This document shows positions 17,172 to 25,280 of a stretch of DNA of 64,000 bases, one piece after another. Location of the stretch: contig NZ_JAVHJU010000069.1 in the NCBI RefSeq assembly GCF_031082405.1, forward strand, positions 62,001-126,000, written 5' to 3'. This DNA is from Amycolatopsis sp. A133 (GTDB taxonomy: Bacteria > Actinomycetota > Actinomycetes > Mycobacteriales > Pseudonocardiaceae). Positions within the stretch are counted from its first letter, which is position 1. Each line of letters starts with the position of its first letter. Under the pieces are notes generated by a model. It saw only the letters and a list, made by a program, of their open reading frames with translations. It searched no databases and was not told where the DNA came from. The translations under genes and the position numbers were made by a program.

Positions 17172-18064
17172 ATGGGGCCGGCTCAGCGACGGCGTGCCAT
17201 TCGCGACGCTGCGCACGCTGCAGGACTGGGAAACGTCGTCCGGATCCTCCGCAGCACAGCGTGGGCGTGGCCGTCGCGCTCGGGTGCCTCGTCGTCCCGG
17301 CCGCGGTCGGCGCCGTCATCGCGACGATCATCCTCCGCTACGACGATTCCACGGTCTGGCAGTGGCCGTTGCTGGGGTTGAGCGCGCTGGTGGGGCCGGC
17401 CGTCCTCGCGGCGCACGTCGGTCCCGTGCCCGGCGGGCGGCATTGGATCGCCGTGGCCGATCGTGGCGTGGTGGCTTGGCAGCGCGGTTCCGGGTGGACC
17501 GCAACCTGGGCCGAGGCGCCGCAGCTCGCCGAAGGCACCATGTGCGGTGGCGGGCCGCGATCTCGCGGACGCGCGCCTGCGGCGGTCGCCGGTCGGCGCC
17601 TGGACGTCCCGGCGGGTCACGAGCTCGACTCTGCTCGTCCTGTTCGGCGCGGCCGCCGTCTGGTTCACCGCCGTGCCGATCGCGCGGAACTACCTGGTGG
17701 GTGACCTGCCGGCCGAGGTCGACCAGCTGGGCAGGCTGTGCGGCGGCGGCCGCCCGTTCGGCCGGAGCGCCGCCTACGCCGGCCCTGCGCCGCACCCGGT
17801 CGTCGTGTTCGCCGAGGGGGCCGAGCAGTACTCCTCGGCCCCTCACGGCGACCCGGCCGCGGTGCAGCTGGTCGGACCGGCCGCCCGGCCGGATCGTTCC
17901 CGATCGAGGGCGGCAAGCGCGACCGAGGTTGCGGGGAGCGGCTTCTCGTGCCGCCGGACAAGGCCGACGAGAAACTGCGGAAGGACTACGACCTCCCCGC
18001 CCCCGAGACCCTCGGCGCGCACCTGACCGGGTTAGTCAGGGGACTCCCCGCTGCTCGCCGGTGA
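17172..18064 (+). pseudogene. Disrupted membrane-protein gene (several frameshifts)
   Basis: A start with a good ribosome site (GGGAGGGTGGTC ATG 17172) opens MGPAQRRRAIRDAAH, but protein-like sequence then jumps frame. One frame carries VGVAVALGCLVVPAAVGAVI to about 17545, a second carries LLVLFGAAAVWFTAVPIARN through about 17890, and a third ends ERLLVPPDKADEKLRKDYDL with stop 18062-18064. Each piece has membrane or extracytoplasmic character, together resembling one protein with two transmembrane helices. Two to three frameshifts are needed, so this is a decayed gene or contains assembly errors. It is the only plus-strand gene-like stretch inside a minus-strand cluster. Confidence 0.45.
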
Positions 18065-18104
18065 CCTTCTCCAGCCGCCGCTGCCCGAGCCGCGGCACAG
18101 AGCG

Positions 18105-19169
18105 CTACTCAAGCCGGACGTTGTCGTTGACGGCGCGACGGGAAGCGTGCCGGTGGTCGACGACGTCGCGCCACTGGTCGCCGTAGACGAGGCCGGTCAT
18201 GTCCTCGCCCGCCATGACGTCGTGGGGGAAGCCGAGTTCAGGCGCGCTGATCTCGTCGAGCCGGTGCAGGGCGTCGTCGTCGAGGGTGACGTCGGCGGCG
18301 GCGAGGTTCGCGGCCAGCTGCTGCTCGCTGGTGGCGCCGAGCAGCGGGATGACCGTGCCGGAGCGTGAGCGCAGCCACGCGAACGCGACCTGCGCGGGGG
18401 TCCAGCCGCCGGCTTCGGCGACGGCGACGACTTCGCGCACGATGTGGTTGCCGCGTTCGCCGCTGAAGTCCCAGCCGCCGCGGGTGAGGCGCCCTTCGGC
18501 GCCGTTGAGGTACTTGCCGGTCAGCCGTCCTTCGGCCAGCGGGCCCCAGGCGACGACCGCGAGGTCGTGGGCCTGCGCCATGGGCATCAGCTCGGACTCG
18601 ACCGAGCGGGCCAGCAGGTTGTAGCGCAGCTGGACGCCGACGAAAGGTGACCAGCCGCGCAGCTCCGCGAGAACGTTCGCCTGCGCGATCTCCCACGCGG
18701 ACCAGTCCGAGACACCGACGTGCAGTACCTTGCCCGCGCGGACCTGATCGTCCAGCGCCCGCATGAGCTCCGGCAACGGGGTGAGGGTGTCGCGGGCGTG
18801 CACCCAGAGCACGTCGATGTAGTCGGTGTGCAGGCGCCGCAGGCTCGCCTCGAGCGAGCCGACCAGGTTCTTGCGGTGGTTGCCCGCCGTGTTCAGGTTA
18901 CCGGGGGAGGTCTGCAGGGTGTACTTCGTGCCGAGCACGAACCGGTCGCGGCGGCCCCGCAGGGCCTGCCCGATGATCGACTCCGAGGCGCCGCCCGTGT
19001 ACGCGTTCGCGGTGTCGAGGAAGTTCCCGCCCGCGTCGGCGTAGAGCTCGAGCATCTTCGTGCTGGTCTCCGGCGGGGCGCCCCATCCCCAGTCGTCGCC
19101 GAAGGTCATCGAGCCCAGTGCGAGTTCGGAGACGCGGAGGCCGGATCGGCCCAGCAGCGTGTAGCGCAT
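18105..19169 (-). CDS. Aldo/keto reductase
   Basis: A 354-residue NADPH-dependent aldo/keto reductase. The catalytic tetrad Asp52, Tyr57, Lys82 and His124 is intact (LDTANAY, GTKYTL, LWVHARD). ATG 19169 (MRYTLLGRSGLRVSELALG) is preceded by AAGGGAC. It lies 148 nt after the alpha/beta hydrolase on the same strand and may be the last gene of the ACP-ketosynthase-hydrolase operon, reducing a carbonyl of the product. A second, separate aldo/keto reductase is at about 28 kb; the two share the family core but are not close duplicates. Confidence 0.9.
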   Translation of the reverse strand: MRYTLLGRSGLRVSELALGSMTFGDDWGWGAPPETSTKMLELYADAGGNFLDTANAYTGGASESIIGQALRGRRDRFVLGTKYTLQTSPGNLNTAGNHRKNLVGSLEASLRRLHTDYIDVLWVHARDTLTPLPELMRALDDQVRAGKVLHVGVSDWSAWEIAQANVLAELRGWSPFVGVQLRYNLLARSVESELMPMAQAHDLAVVAWGPLAEGRLTGKYLNGAEGRLTRGGWDFSGERGNHIVREVVAVAEAGGWTPAQVAFAWLRSRSGTVIPLLGATSEQQLAANLAAADVTLDDDALHRLDEISAPELGFPHDVMAGEDMTGLVYGDQWRDVVDHRHASRRAVNDNVRLE

Positions 19170-19317
19170 GGATGTCCCTTGGATTCGTGGTGCCCGGAAT
19201 CGCGTGACGACGTTCCGCCGCGCAGTTCCAGGCTGCCGCGCGTCCCGGGTGGCAGCCAGGGTGGGATGTTCCCGGGTGCGATCCACCCACCCATCCGGTG
19301 CACCGCACGGTGAAGCG

Positions 19318-20205
19318 CTACAGCGCCGCGGCCGCCGCGGGGTCGTCGATCGCCGCCACGTACGAGGCGCAGTTCAGCGGCTGGTCGGTGAAGAAGCGGA
19401 AGGCCAGGTCGGCGACGTCGGCCGCGCGTTCCAGGACGACCCAGTGGTCGGAATCCTTCATGGTCAGGAAGCGGCTGCCCGCGATCGTGGCCGCGAACTC
19501 CCGCTGCCGGGCGGGCGAGGTGATGGAGTCGTGTTCACCGGTGAACACCAGGGCCGGCACCCCGGACAGCCCGCCGTCGAAGGACGGGCTGCTGATCAGG
19601 GACCGGTGCAGGTAATCCAGCACGTCGGGGACGTGGAGGGCGACGTGGAGCATCGAACGCCGGACGTACCGGTACACCAGCGAGCGCCGCGGGATGTGGC
19701 GGTCCTCGTCGAGGCACAGCTGCATGCCCGCGGCCACCGCGGCGAAACCCTCGGCGTCACCCTTCGCGAGGTGGTCGGCCGCCAGGCGCAGCGACTCCCG
19801 CTGCGCGGAGCTGGTGTGCGCGACCACGCCGCCGAGGACCAGCCGCGCGATCCGGTGCGGGTTCCGTTGTGCGCAGCCGAAAGCGAGTTCCGCGCCGTAG
19901 GAGTACCCGAACAAGTTGACTCGGGGCGCCCCGAGGTCCTCGATGATCCGGTCGACCGCCGCACCCGCGAACTCCGTGCCGGCCCCGGGCGGCAGCGGAT
20001 CCGACGCGCCGACGCCGGGGAGGTCGGCCGTCACGAGGTCCGCCACCGGGGTGATCCGGTCCTCCATGTGGGGCCAGCCGGAGCTGCCCTGGAAACCGCC
20101 GCCGAGCACGACCACCGGCTCCGTCCGCGGGCCGGGCCGGCGAAGGAGCCGGTAACTGAATCGCGTTTCGCCGAGCGTCAGCGCGCGGATTGCTTCTTCG
20201 GGCAC
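19318..20205 (-). CDS. Alpha/beta hydrolase (possible thioesterase-like)
   Basis: A 295-residue alpha/beta hydrolase with nucleophile Ser102 in GYSYGAE, acid Asp226 in GEHD and His254 in SDHW. The N-terminal part has the GGGF oxyanion turn. Starting GTG (20205) is 4 nt after the ketosynthase stop, so the genes are surely co-transcribed. Beside a discrete ACP and ketosynthase it could release or cyclise an acyl chain from the carrier, but it is not a recognisable type II thioesterase by motif, and an esterase or lactonase role is equally possible. Confidence 0.82.
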   Translation of the reverse strand: MPEEAIRALTLGETRFSYRLLRRPGPRTEPVVVLGGGFQGSSGWPHMEDRITPVADLVTADLPGVGASDPLPPGAGTEFAGAAVDRIIEDLGAPRVNLFGYSYGAELAFGCAQRNPHRIARLVLGGVVAHTSSAQRESLRLAADHLAKGDAEGFAAVAAGMQLCLDEDRHIPRRSLVYRYVRRSMLHVALHVPDVLDYLHRSLISSPSFDGGLSGVPALVFTGEHDSITSPARQREFAATIAGSRFLTMKDSDHWVVLERAADVADLAFRFFTDQPLNCASYVAAIDDPAAAAAL

Positions 20206-20209
20206 TTTC

Positions 20210-21460
20210 TCAGCAGTTCTTCGTGAGGACGAGTGCGGCGTTGTGGCCGCCGAAGCCCATCGACGTCTTGACCGCGCACTCGAACCTCGCCGGTCGGGCT
20301 TCCTTGGCCACGACGTCGATCGGGATCCGGAGGTCCCGGGTCCGGAGGTTGGCGGTGGGCGGCACGAGCTGCCGCTCCAGGGCCAGGACGGTCAGCGCGG
20401 TTTCGATGCCGCCCGCCGCGCCGAGCGCGTGCCCGGTCATCGCCTTGGTCGAGGTCACCAGCGGCTGCTCGCCGAGCATCCGGTGCAGCACGCTGGCCTC
20501 GATGAGGTCGTTCATCACGGTGGACGTGCCGTGGGCGTTGACGTGCCCGACGTCGGCGGGCGCGACGTCCGCGTCCGCCAGGGCGGTCCGCAGCGCGCGC
20601 TCGATGCCGGTGCCTTCGGGGTCCGGCGCCACGGCCGCGTAGGCGTCGCTGGACGCGCCGTAGCCCGCGATGCCCGCGCGCACCCGGGCGCCCCGGGCCG
20701 CGGCGTGCCCGGGTCGTTCCAGGACGACGAGACCGGCGCCTTCCCCCACCACGAACCCGTCGCGGTCGGCGTCGAACGGCCGGCACGCCGTCGCCGGGTC
20801 GTCCCGGCGCGTGGACACCGCCCGCATCTGGCAGGCGCTGGCGAGCAGGAGCCGGGAGCACACGGATTCGGCGCCGCCGGCGATGACGATGTCGCACGCC
20901 CCGCCGCGCAGGAGCTGCAGGGCGGTGCCGATGGCGACCGTGCCGGAGGAACACGCCGTGGAGACGCTCAAGCTCGGTCCCCGGGCGCCGAGGTCCATGC
21001 AGACGCTGCTGGCGGCGCTGTTCACCGTGGTCATCGGCGCGAGTTTGGGCGAGACCCGGCGCGCGCCCTTTTCCGCCAGGACGGTGCTCTGCTGGTCGTA
21101 GAACGGGAGACCACCGTGGGCCGACCCGATGACGACCGCGACGCGATCCGATTCCCACACCGCGGGGTCGAGCCCCGCGTCCGCCACCGCTTCCCGGGCC
21201 GCGACCACGGCGAGCTGGGAAAACCGGTCCATCATCCGCAGCGCCGGCACGCCGAGCAGGCTTTCGGTGTCGAGGTCGTCGATGGTGTACATGAAGTCGC
21301 AGGGCAGGCCGCGCAGTTCTTCGCGATGCCGGACGCCATGGGGCTCGCCGGGCCGGGTCACGCCGCGCCACGCGGCGTCGGCACCGACTCCCGCCGCGGT
21401 GACCAGCCCCAGCCCCGTCACCGCCGCGGCCGCGGCCGGGCGTCGGGAACGCGCGGTCAT
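20210..21460 (-). CDS. Stand-alone beta-ketoacyl synthase (FabF/KAS II-like)
   Basis: A 416-residue discrete ketosynthase with the decarboxylative Claisen triad Cys170 (STACSSG), His310 (NAHGTST) and His344 (GHALGA), plus Lys339. It is a single KS; no chain-length-factor partner, acyltransferase or ketoreductase gene is adjacent. ATG 21460 overlaps the ACP stop (ATGA). The sequence resembles FabF-like enzymes of secondary metabolism rather than a housekeeping copy, judged by its position away from other fab genes. It probably extends an acyl chain held on the neighbouring ACP. Confidence 0.9.
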   Translation of the reverse strand: MTARSRRPAAAAAVTGLGLVTAAGVGADAAWRGVTRPGEPHGVRHREELRGLPCDFMYTIDDLDTESLLGVPALRMMDRFSQLAVVAAREAVADAGLDPAVWESDRVAVVIGSAHGGLPFYDQQSTVLAEKGARRVSPKLAPMTTVNSAASSVCMDLGARGPSLSVSTACSSGTVAIGTALQLLRGGACDIVIAGGAESVCSRLLLASACQMRAVSTRRDDPATACRPFDADRDGFVVGEGAGLVVLERPGHAAARGARVRAGIAGYGASSDAYAAVAPDPEGTGIERALRTALADADVAPADVGHVNAHGTSTVMNDLIEASVLHRMLGEQPLVTSTKAMTGHALGAAGGIETALTVLALERQLVPPTANLRTRDLRIPIDVVAKEARPARFECAVKTSMGFGGHNAALVLTKNC

Positions 21461-21708
21461 CCGGCCGTCTTCCCGCCGACGACCGTCGCGAGCTGCCCCA
21501 CGGTTTCGCGGGAGGTCAGCTGGACGTCTTCGAGGTCGATGTTCAGGCGTTCTTCGAGGAGCACGCGCATTTCTTCCAGGGCGAGAGAATCCATTCCCAG
21601 CTCGCGCAGCGAGGCCTCGGGGCGGACGTCGCCCGGTTCCACGCCGAAACTCCGGATCAGGAGGGTGGTGATCTCTTCGGTGACGGTCACTCTGCTGTCG
21701 GCTCCCAT
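21457..21708 (-). CDS. Acyl carrier protein
   Basis: An 83-residue acyl carrier protein. The phosphopantetheine attachment site is Ser41 in LGMDSLALEE, in the usual four-helix context. ATG 21708 (MGADSRVTV) is preferred because GAGGAAAACGA precedes it; the frame is open further upstream. First gene of the ACP-KS-hydrolase operon. It presumably carries the growing acyl or aminoacyl intermediate for the neighbouring ketosynthase. Confidence 0.88.
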   Translation of the reverse strand: MGADSRVTVTEEITTLLIRSFGVEPGDVRPEASLRELGMDSLALEEMRVLLEERLNIDLEDVQLTSRETVGQLATVVGGKTAG

Positions 21709-21722
21709 TCGTTTTCCTCGCG

Positions 21723-21785
21723 GGCCACACCTGACTGTGGCCGCGACGCGGCGCAGCGTCAGATACCCGCGGACCATCAGTTATA
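21723..21785 (-). promoter_or_regulatory. ACP operon leader: hairpin and candidate -10 box
   Basis: An inverted repeat GGCCACA (21723-21729) / TGTGGCC (21736-21742) with a 6-nt loop lies just before the ACP ribosome site. Further upstream TATAAC (complement of 21780-21785) is a plausible -10 element. Whether the hairpin is an operator or an RNA structure is not decidable here. Confidence 0.35.
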
Positions 21786-21950
21786 AGGGGCTCCGCGCGG
21801 AAATCCGATTTTCTTAGCTCGATGGAGTGACGCCCAGCATGGGCGGGGCGGGAGCACTTCCCCCGTCGCGAGATCGAGCTCCTCGGCACGCCGGGGGGCC
21901 TGCGGCGATCTCAAGGAGTGCGTGACCAGCGCTCGCGGCCCCCCGGGTGA

Positions 21951-21956
21951 TAGGAA
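21951..21956 (+). promoter_or_regulatory. Leaderless-type -10 box (TAGGAA)
   Basis: TAGGAA ends 6 nt before GTG 21963 and no ribosome site is visible, so leaderless transcription of the M20 peptidase gene is likely. Confidence 0.45.
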
Positions 21957-21962
21957 TGGCCG

Positions 21963-23285
21963 GTGACCGAATCGAACCTGATCGAAGCCGCCGCGGCCGA
22001 GGCCGTCACGCTGACCAGCGAGCTCATCCGCATCGACACCACCAACACCGGTGACCCCGACACGCTGGTGGGCGAGCGGGCGGCGGCGGAGTACGTCGCG
22101 GAGAAGCTGACCGACGCCGGGTACGAGATCACCTACGTCGAGTCGGGCGGGAAGAACCGGCACAACGTCATCGTGCGGCTCGAAGGCGCCGACCGGTCGC
22201 GGGGCGGGCTGCTGATCCACGGGCACCTCGACGCCGTGCCCGCCGACGCCTCGGAGTGGTCGGTCCACCCGTTCTCCGGCGCGATCCAGGACGACTACGT
22301 CTGGGGCCGCGGCGCGGTCGACATGAAGGACATGTGCGGGATGGCCCTCGCGCTCGCCCGCCACTACAAGATGCACAACGTCGTGCCGCCGCGGGATCTG
22401 GTCTTCGCCTTCCTCGCCGACGAGGAGGCAGGCGGCCACTACGGCGCGCAGTGGCTGGTCGAGAACCGGCCGGAGCTGTTCGAGGGGGTCACCGAGGCGA
22501 TCAGCGAGGTCGGCGGGTTCTCCATCACGCTCAAGGACGACGTCCGCGCCTACCTGATCGAGACGGCGGAGAAGGGCATCCGCTGGATGAAGCTGCGCGT
22601 GCGCGGCACCGCCGGGCACGGTTCGATGATCCACCGCGACAACGCCGTCACGAAGCTGGCGGAGGCCGTGGCGAAGCTCGGCAACCACCGGTTCCCGCTC
22701 GTGCTCACCGACTCGGTGCGGGAGTTCCTCGCCGGCGTCACCGAGATCACCGGCTGGGACTTCCCCGAGGACGACCTCGAAGGCTCGGTCGCCAAGCTGG
22801 GCAACATCTCGCGGATGATCGGCGCGACCCTGCGCGACACCGCCAACCCGACCATGCTCACCGCCGGGTACAAGTCCAACGTCATCCCGTCGGTCGCCGA
22901 GGCGGCAGTCGACTGCCGCATCCTGCCGGGCCGCCTCGAAGCTTTCGACCGCGAGCTCGACGAGCTGCTCGGCCCGGACATCGAGAAGGAGTGGATGGAG
23001 CTCCCGCCCGTCGAGACGAGCTTCGACGGCGCACTCGTGGACGCCATGACCGCCGCGGTCCTGGCCGAGGACCCCGGCGCGAAGACGCTGCCGTACATGC
23101 TCTCCGGCGGCACCGACGCGAAGTCGTTCCAGGAGCTCGGCATCCGCAACTTCGGCTTCGCGCCGCTCAAGCTGCCCGCGGACCTCGACTTCTCCGCGCT
23201 CTTCCACGGCGTCGACGAGCGGGTCCCGGTCGAGGCGCTGAAGTTCGGTACCCGCGTGCTGGACCGGTTCCTGCGCACGTCCTGA
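21963..23285 (+). CDS. M20 family metallopeptidase
   Basis: A 440-residue zinc amidohydrolase of the M20/ArgE-DapE-carboxypeptidase G2 group. Metal-site motifs are GHLDAVPAD, RGAVDMKD and ADEEAGG (catalytic Glu/Glu), with the dimerisation domain (about 195-310) in between. It acts on a peptide or N-acyl amino acid bond, exact substrate unknown. The stop and the next ATG overlap (TGATG). A second M20 protein of nearly the same length (441 residues) is at 55.0-56.3 kb, similar along its whole length, so the two are paralogues. Confidence 0.9.
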   Translation: MTESNLIEAAAAEAVTLTSELIRIDTTNTGDPDTLVGERAAAEYVAEKLTDAGYEITYVESGGKNRHNVIVRLEGADRSRGGLLIHGHLDAVPADASEWSVHPFSGAIQDDYVWGRGAVDMKDMCGMALALARHYKMHNVVPPRDLVFAFLADEEAGGHYGAQWLVENRPELFEGVTEAISEVGGFSITLKDDVRAYLIETAEKGIRWMKLRVRGTAGHGSMIHRDNAVTKLAEAVAKLGNHRFPLVLTDSVREFLAGVTEITGWDFPEDDLEGSVAKLGNISRMIGATLRDTANPTMLTAGYKSNVIPSVAEAAVDCRILPGRLEAFDRELDELLGPDIEKEWMELPPVETSFDGALVDAMTAAVLAEDPGAKTLPYMLSGGTDAKSFQELGIRNFGFAPLKLPADLDFSALFHGVDERVPVEALKFGTRVLDRFLRTS

Positions 23286-24166
23286 TGACCGGGTTCGCGC
23301 TCGCCGACGGCACGCTCCTGCAGGTGATCCGCAGGGGCGACCCGGCCGCGCCGGTGACCGTGGTGTTCGTCCACGGCTACGCGCTCGATCAGCGCAGCTG
23401 GGGCCGGATCGCCCCGCTGGTGCCGGACGCGGCGGACGGGCCGGTGGCCGTGCTGACCTACGACCAGCGCGGCCACGGCGGCTCGGGGCGGGCGCGGCGG
23501 GGCACCGCGACCATGGCGCAGCTCGGCGACGACCTCGCCGAGCTGCTCGAGCGCGAGGCCCCGGCCGGCCGGGTGGTGCTGGTGGGCCACGACATGGGCG
23601 GTCTGGCCGTGATGTCGCTGTCCCAGCGGCACCCGGAGCTGTTCGCCGCCCGGGTGTCCGGGCTGGTGCTGCTGGCGACGTCGTCGGGCACCCTCGCCGC
23701 CGAGGTGTCGGCGACCTGGCCGAACGCGCTGGGGAAGCTGGCCCGCGACCTCGAAGCGGTGCTCGGCTCGAAGCTCTTCGGCGTCGTGCGCGAGCACACC
23801 AGCCGGGCGGTCAGCGCGGGCCTGCGCTGGTGGCTGTTCGGCGACGACCCGGACCCGGAGCTGGTCGAGCTGACCGTGAAGATGATCCGCGGCAACTGGC
23901 CCCACACCGTCTCGCTGTTCCGACCGGCCATGGACGCGTACGCGCGCGACGCGGCCTTGGCTCAGGTGAGCGGGCTTCCGGTGACGGCGATCGTGGGGGA
24001 GCGGGACCGGATCGTGCGCGCGGCCGACGTGGAGCAGTGGGTCCACGGCCTCGGCAACGGGACGGCCGTGGTGCTGCCCGGTGTCGGGCACGTCGTGCCG
24101 CTGGAGGCCGCGGCGCAGGTGCTGCCGCGGGTGGTCGCGCTCGTCAACGCGAGTCCGCGGAGTTAG
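23285..24166 (+). CDS. Alpha/beta hydrolase with Asp nucleophile (dehalogenase/epoxide hydrolase-like)
   Basis: A 293-residue alpha/beta hydrolase. The nucleophile elbow reads GHDMGG, with Asp103 where esterases have Ser. The HGY oxyanion turn, ERD acid region and GVGHVVPLE His are present. Asp nucleophiles occur in haloalkane dehalogenases and epoxide hydrolases, so C-halogen or epoxide hydrolysis is a better guess than ester cleavage; other hydrolases with Asp here are also annotated, so certainty is moderate. The ATG overlaps the M20 stop, indicating an operon. Confidence 0.85.
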   Translation: MTGFALADGTLLQVIRRGDPAAPVTVVFVHGYALDQRSWGRIAPLVPDAADGPVAVLTYDQRGHGGSGRARRGTATMAQLGDDLAELLEREAPAGRVVLVGHDMGGLAVMSLSQRHPELFAARVSGLVLLATSSGTLAAEVSATWPNALGKLARDLEAVLGSKLFGVVREHTSRAVSAGLRWWLFGDDPDPELVELTVKMIRGNWPHTVSLFRPAMDAYARDAALAQVSGLPVTAIVGERDRIVRAADVEQWVHGLGNGTAVVLPGVGHVVPLEAAAQVLPRVVALVNASPRS

Positions 24167-24842
24167 TGCCCGCGACGAGGAAGATCGGCACCGCCACGAA
24201 CAGCCGGTTGCTGCGGGCGCGGGCCTGCTGTTCCTCCAGCCAAGCGCCGTCGCCGCCGAGGTTGGCCAGCACCGGCAGGACCGCGGCGTCGGTCCACACC
24301 AGCGCGTGGACCTCGACGCTGACGTCGGCGAACCCGTTGTCTAGCAACAGGTTCCGGTACCGCCGGGCGATCCTCGGGTGGGGCAGGCCGTCCGCGCGCG
24401 CGTGGACGATCGACCGGGTGCGCGCGGGGTCGTCGGAGTCGATCACCATCGTGTCCCAGTCCTGGCCGGTGAGCACTGCGCGGCCGCCCGGCGCCAGAAC
24501 GCGGCGGGCCTCGGCGACGGCGAGCTCCGGCTCGGGCAGCACGTGCAGGACCTTGTCGGCGCGGTAACCGGTGACCGAGCCGTCGCCGAGGGGCAGCGCG
24601 GTCGCGTCGGCGACGTGGAACTCGCCGTCCGGCCAGCGCGCGGCGGCGACCTCGATCATCGCCGGGTCGGCGTCGACGCCGATGGCCCGCACTCCGCGGG
24701 CGGCCAGCTCGCCGACGGCCCGGCCGCCGCCGCAGCCGACGTCGACCACAACGTCACCGAGTCCTTGGTAGGTCCGTTCCCGCAGTTCAACGGCTTGCGG
24801 GCGGTCGTCGAGAGCGTCGAGGAGCGTGAGCAACGTGGACAT
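24144..24842 (-). CDS. SAM-dependent methyltransferase
   Basis: A class I methyltransferase of 232 residues (235 if ATG 24851 is used). Motif I VVDVGCGGGRA, the acidic residue at the end of strand beta-2 (GVDAD), motif DATALPLGDGS and the LAPGGRAVL strand are visible. The substrate is unknown; the group includes ubiquinone/menaquinone-type and small-molecule enzymes. Its 3' end overlaps the upstream hydrolase convergently by 23 nt. It is divergent from a MerR regulator only 28 nt away, so the regulator probably controls it. Confidence 0.85.
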   Translation of the reverse strand: MSTLLTLLDALDDRPQAVELRERTYQGLGDVVVDVGCGGGRAVGELAARGVRAIGVDADPAMIEVAAARWPDGEFHVADATALPLGDGSVTGYRADKVLHVLPEPELAVAEARRVLAPGGRAVLTGQDWDTMVIDSDDPARTRSIVHARADGLPHPRIARRYRNLLLDNGFADVSVEVHALVWTDAAVLPVLANLGGDGAWLEEQQARARSNRLFVAVPIFLVAGTNSADSR

Positions 24843-24855
24843 GGCGCCCATCCTG

Positions 24856-24868
24856 CGACTTAATGTCG
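24856..24868. promoter_or_regulatory. Palindrome in MerR/methyltransferase divergent gap
   Basis: CGACTTAATGTCG has matching 4-bp arms around an AT-rich core and lies in the 28-nt gap between the two divergent start codons. It is the obvious candidate operator for the MerR-family protein. The gap is too small for long leaders, so both mRNAs are probably leaderless or nearly so. Confidence 0.45.
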
Positions 24869-24870
24869 GG

Positions 24871-25248
24871 ATGAAGTCAATCGGCGAAGTGGCCGCGCGG
24901 CTCGGGTTGCCGGCCCACGTCCTGCGCTACTGGGAGGCGGAAGGGTTGCTGCACCCGGCCCGTGTGGGGGCCCGGCGCCGCTACAGCGACGCGGACCTGC
25001 GCCGGGTGGCCGCGATCCTGGTCGCCAAGGAAGCCGGGTTCGAGCTCGCGGACATCCGGACGATGCTGACCGGCGAGTCCGCGGCCGAGCGCGCCGCGAT
25101 GGCGGCCCGCCAGCGGGACCGGCTGCGGACCCGGATCGCGCGGGCCCAGGCCGCGCTCGAGCTCCTCGAAGGTGACTGCCCGCACGACGACCTCATGACG
25201 TGCCCGCACTTCCAGGGCCTGCTCGACCGACAACTCGAGCATTCTTGA
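24871..25248 (+). CDS. MerR-family transcriptional regulator
   Basis: A 125-residue MerR regulator. The winged helix starts at residue 2 (SIGEVAARLGLPAHVLRYWE) with the RRYSDADLRR wing and a coiled coil to about residue 105. The tail carries CPHDDLMTCPHF, two Cys each followed by Pro-His, which could sense a metal or thiol-reactive compound (inference). ATG 24871 is chosen because homology begins there. Divergent from the methyltransferase. Confidence 0.88.
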   Translation: MKSIGEVAARLGLPAHVLRYWEAEGLLHPARVGARRRYSDADLRRVAAILVAKEAGFELADIRTMLTGESAAERAAMAARQRDRLRTRIARAQAALELLEGDCPHDDLMTCPHFQGLLDRQLEHS

Positions 25249-25274
25249 CAATTTCTCTATTCGGTTGACATTCT
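25245..25274 (+). promoter_or_regulatory. Candidate promoter for ArsR-type gene
   Basis: TTGACA (25245-25250), an 18-nt spacer and CATTCT (25269-25274) ending 6 nt before ATG 25281. This fits a sigma-A promoter with leaderless transcription. A second TTGACA at 25265-25270 overlaps. Confidence 0.4.
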
Positions 25275-25280
25275 GGGCCC

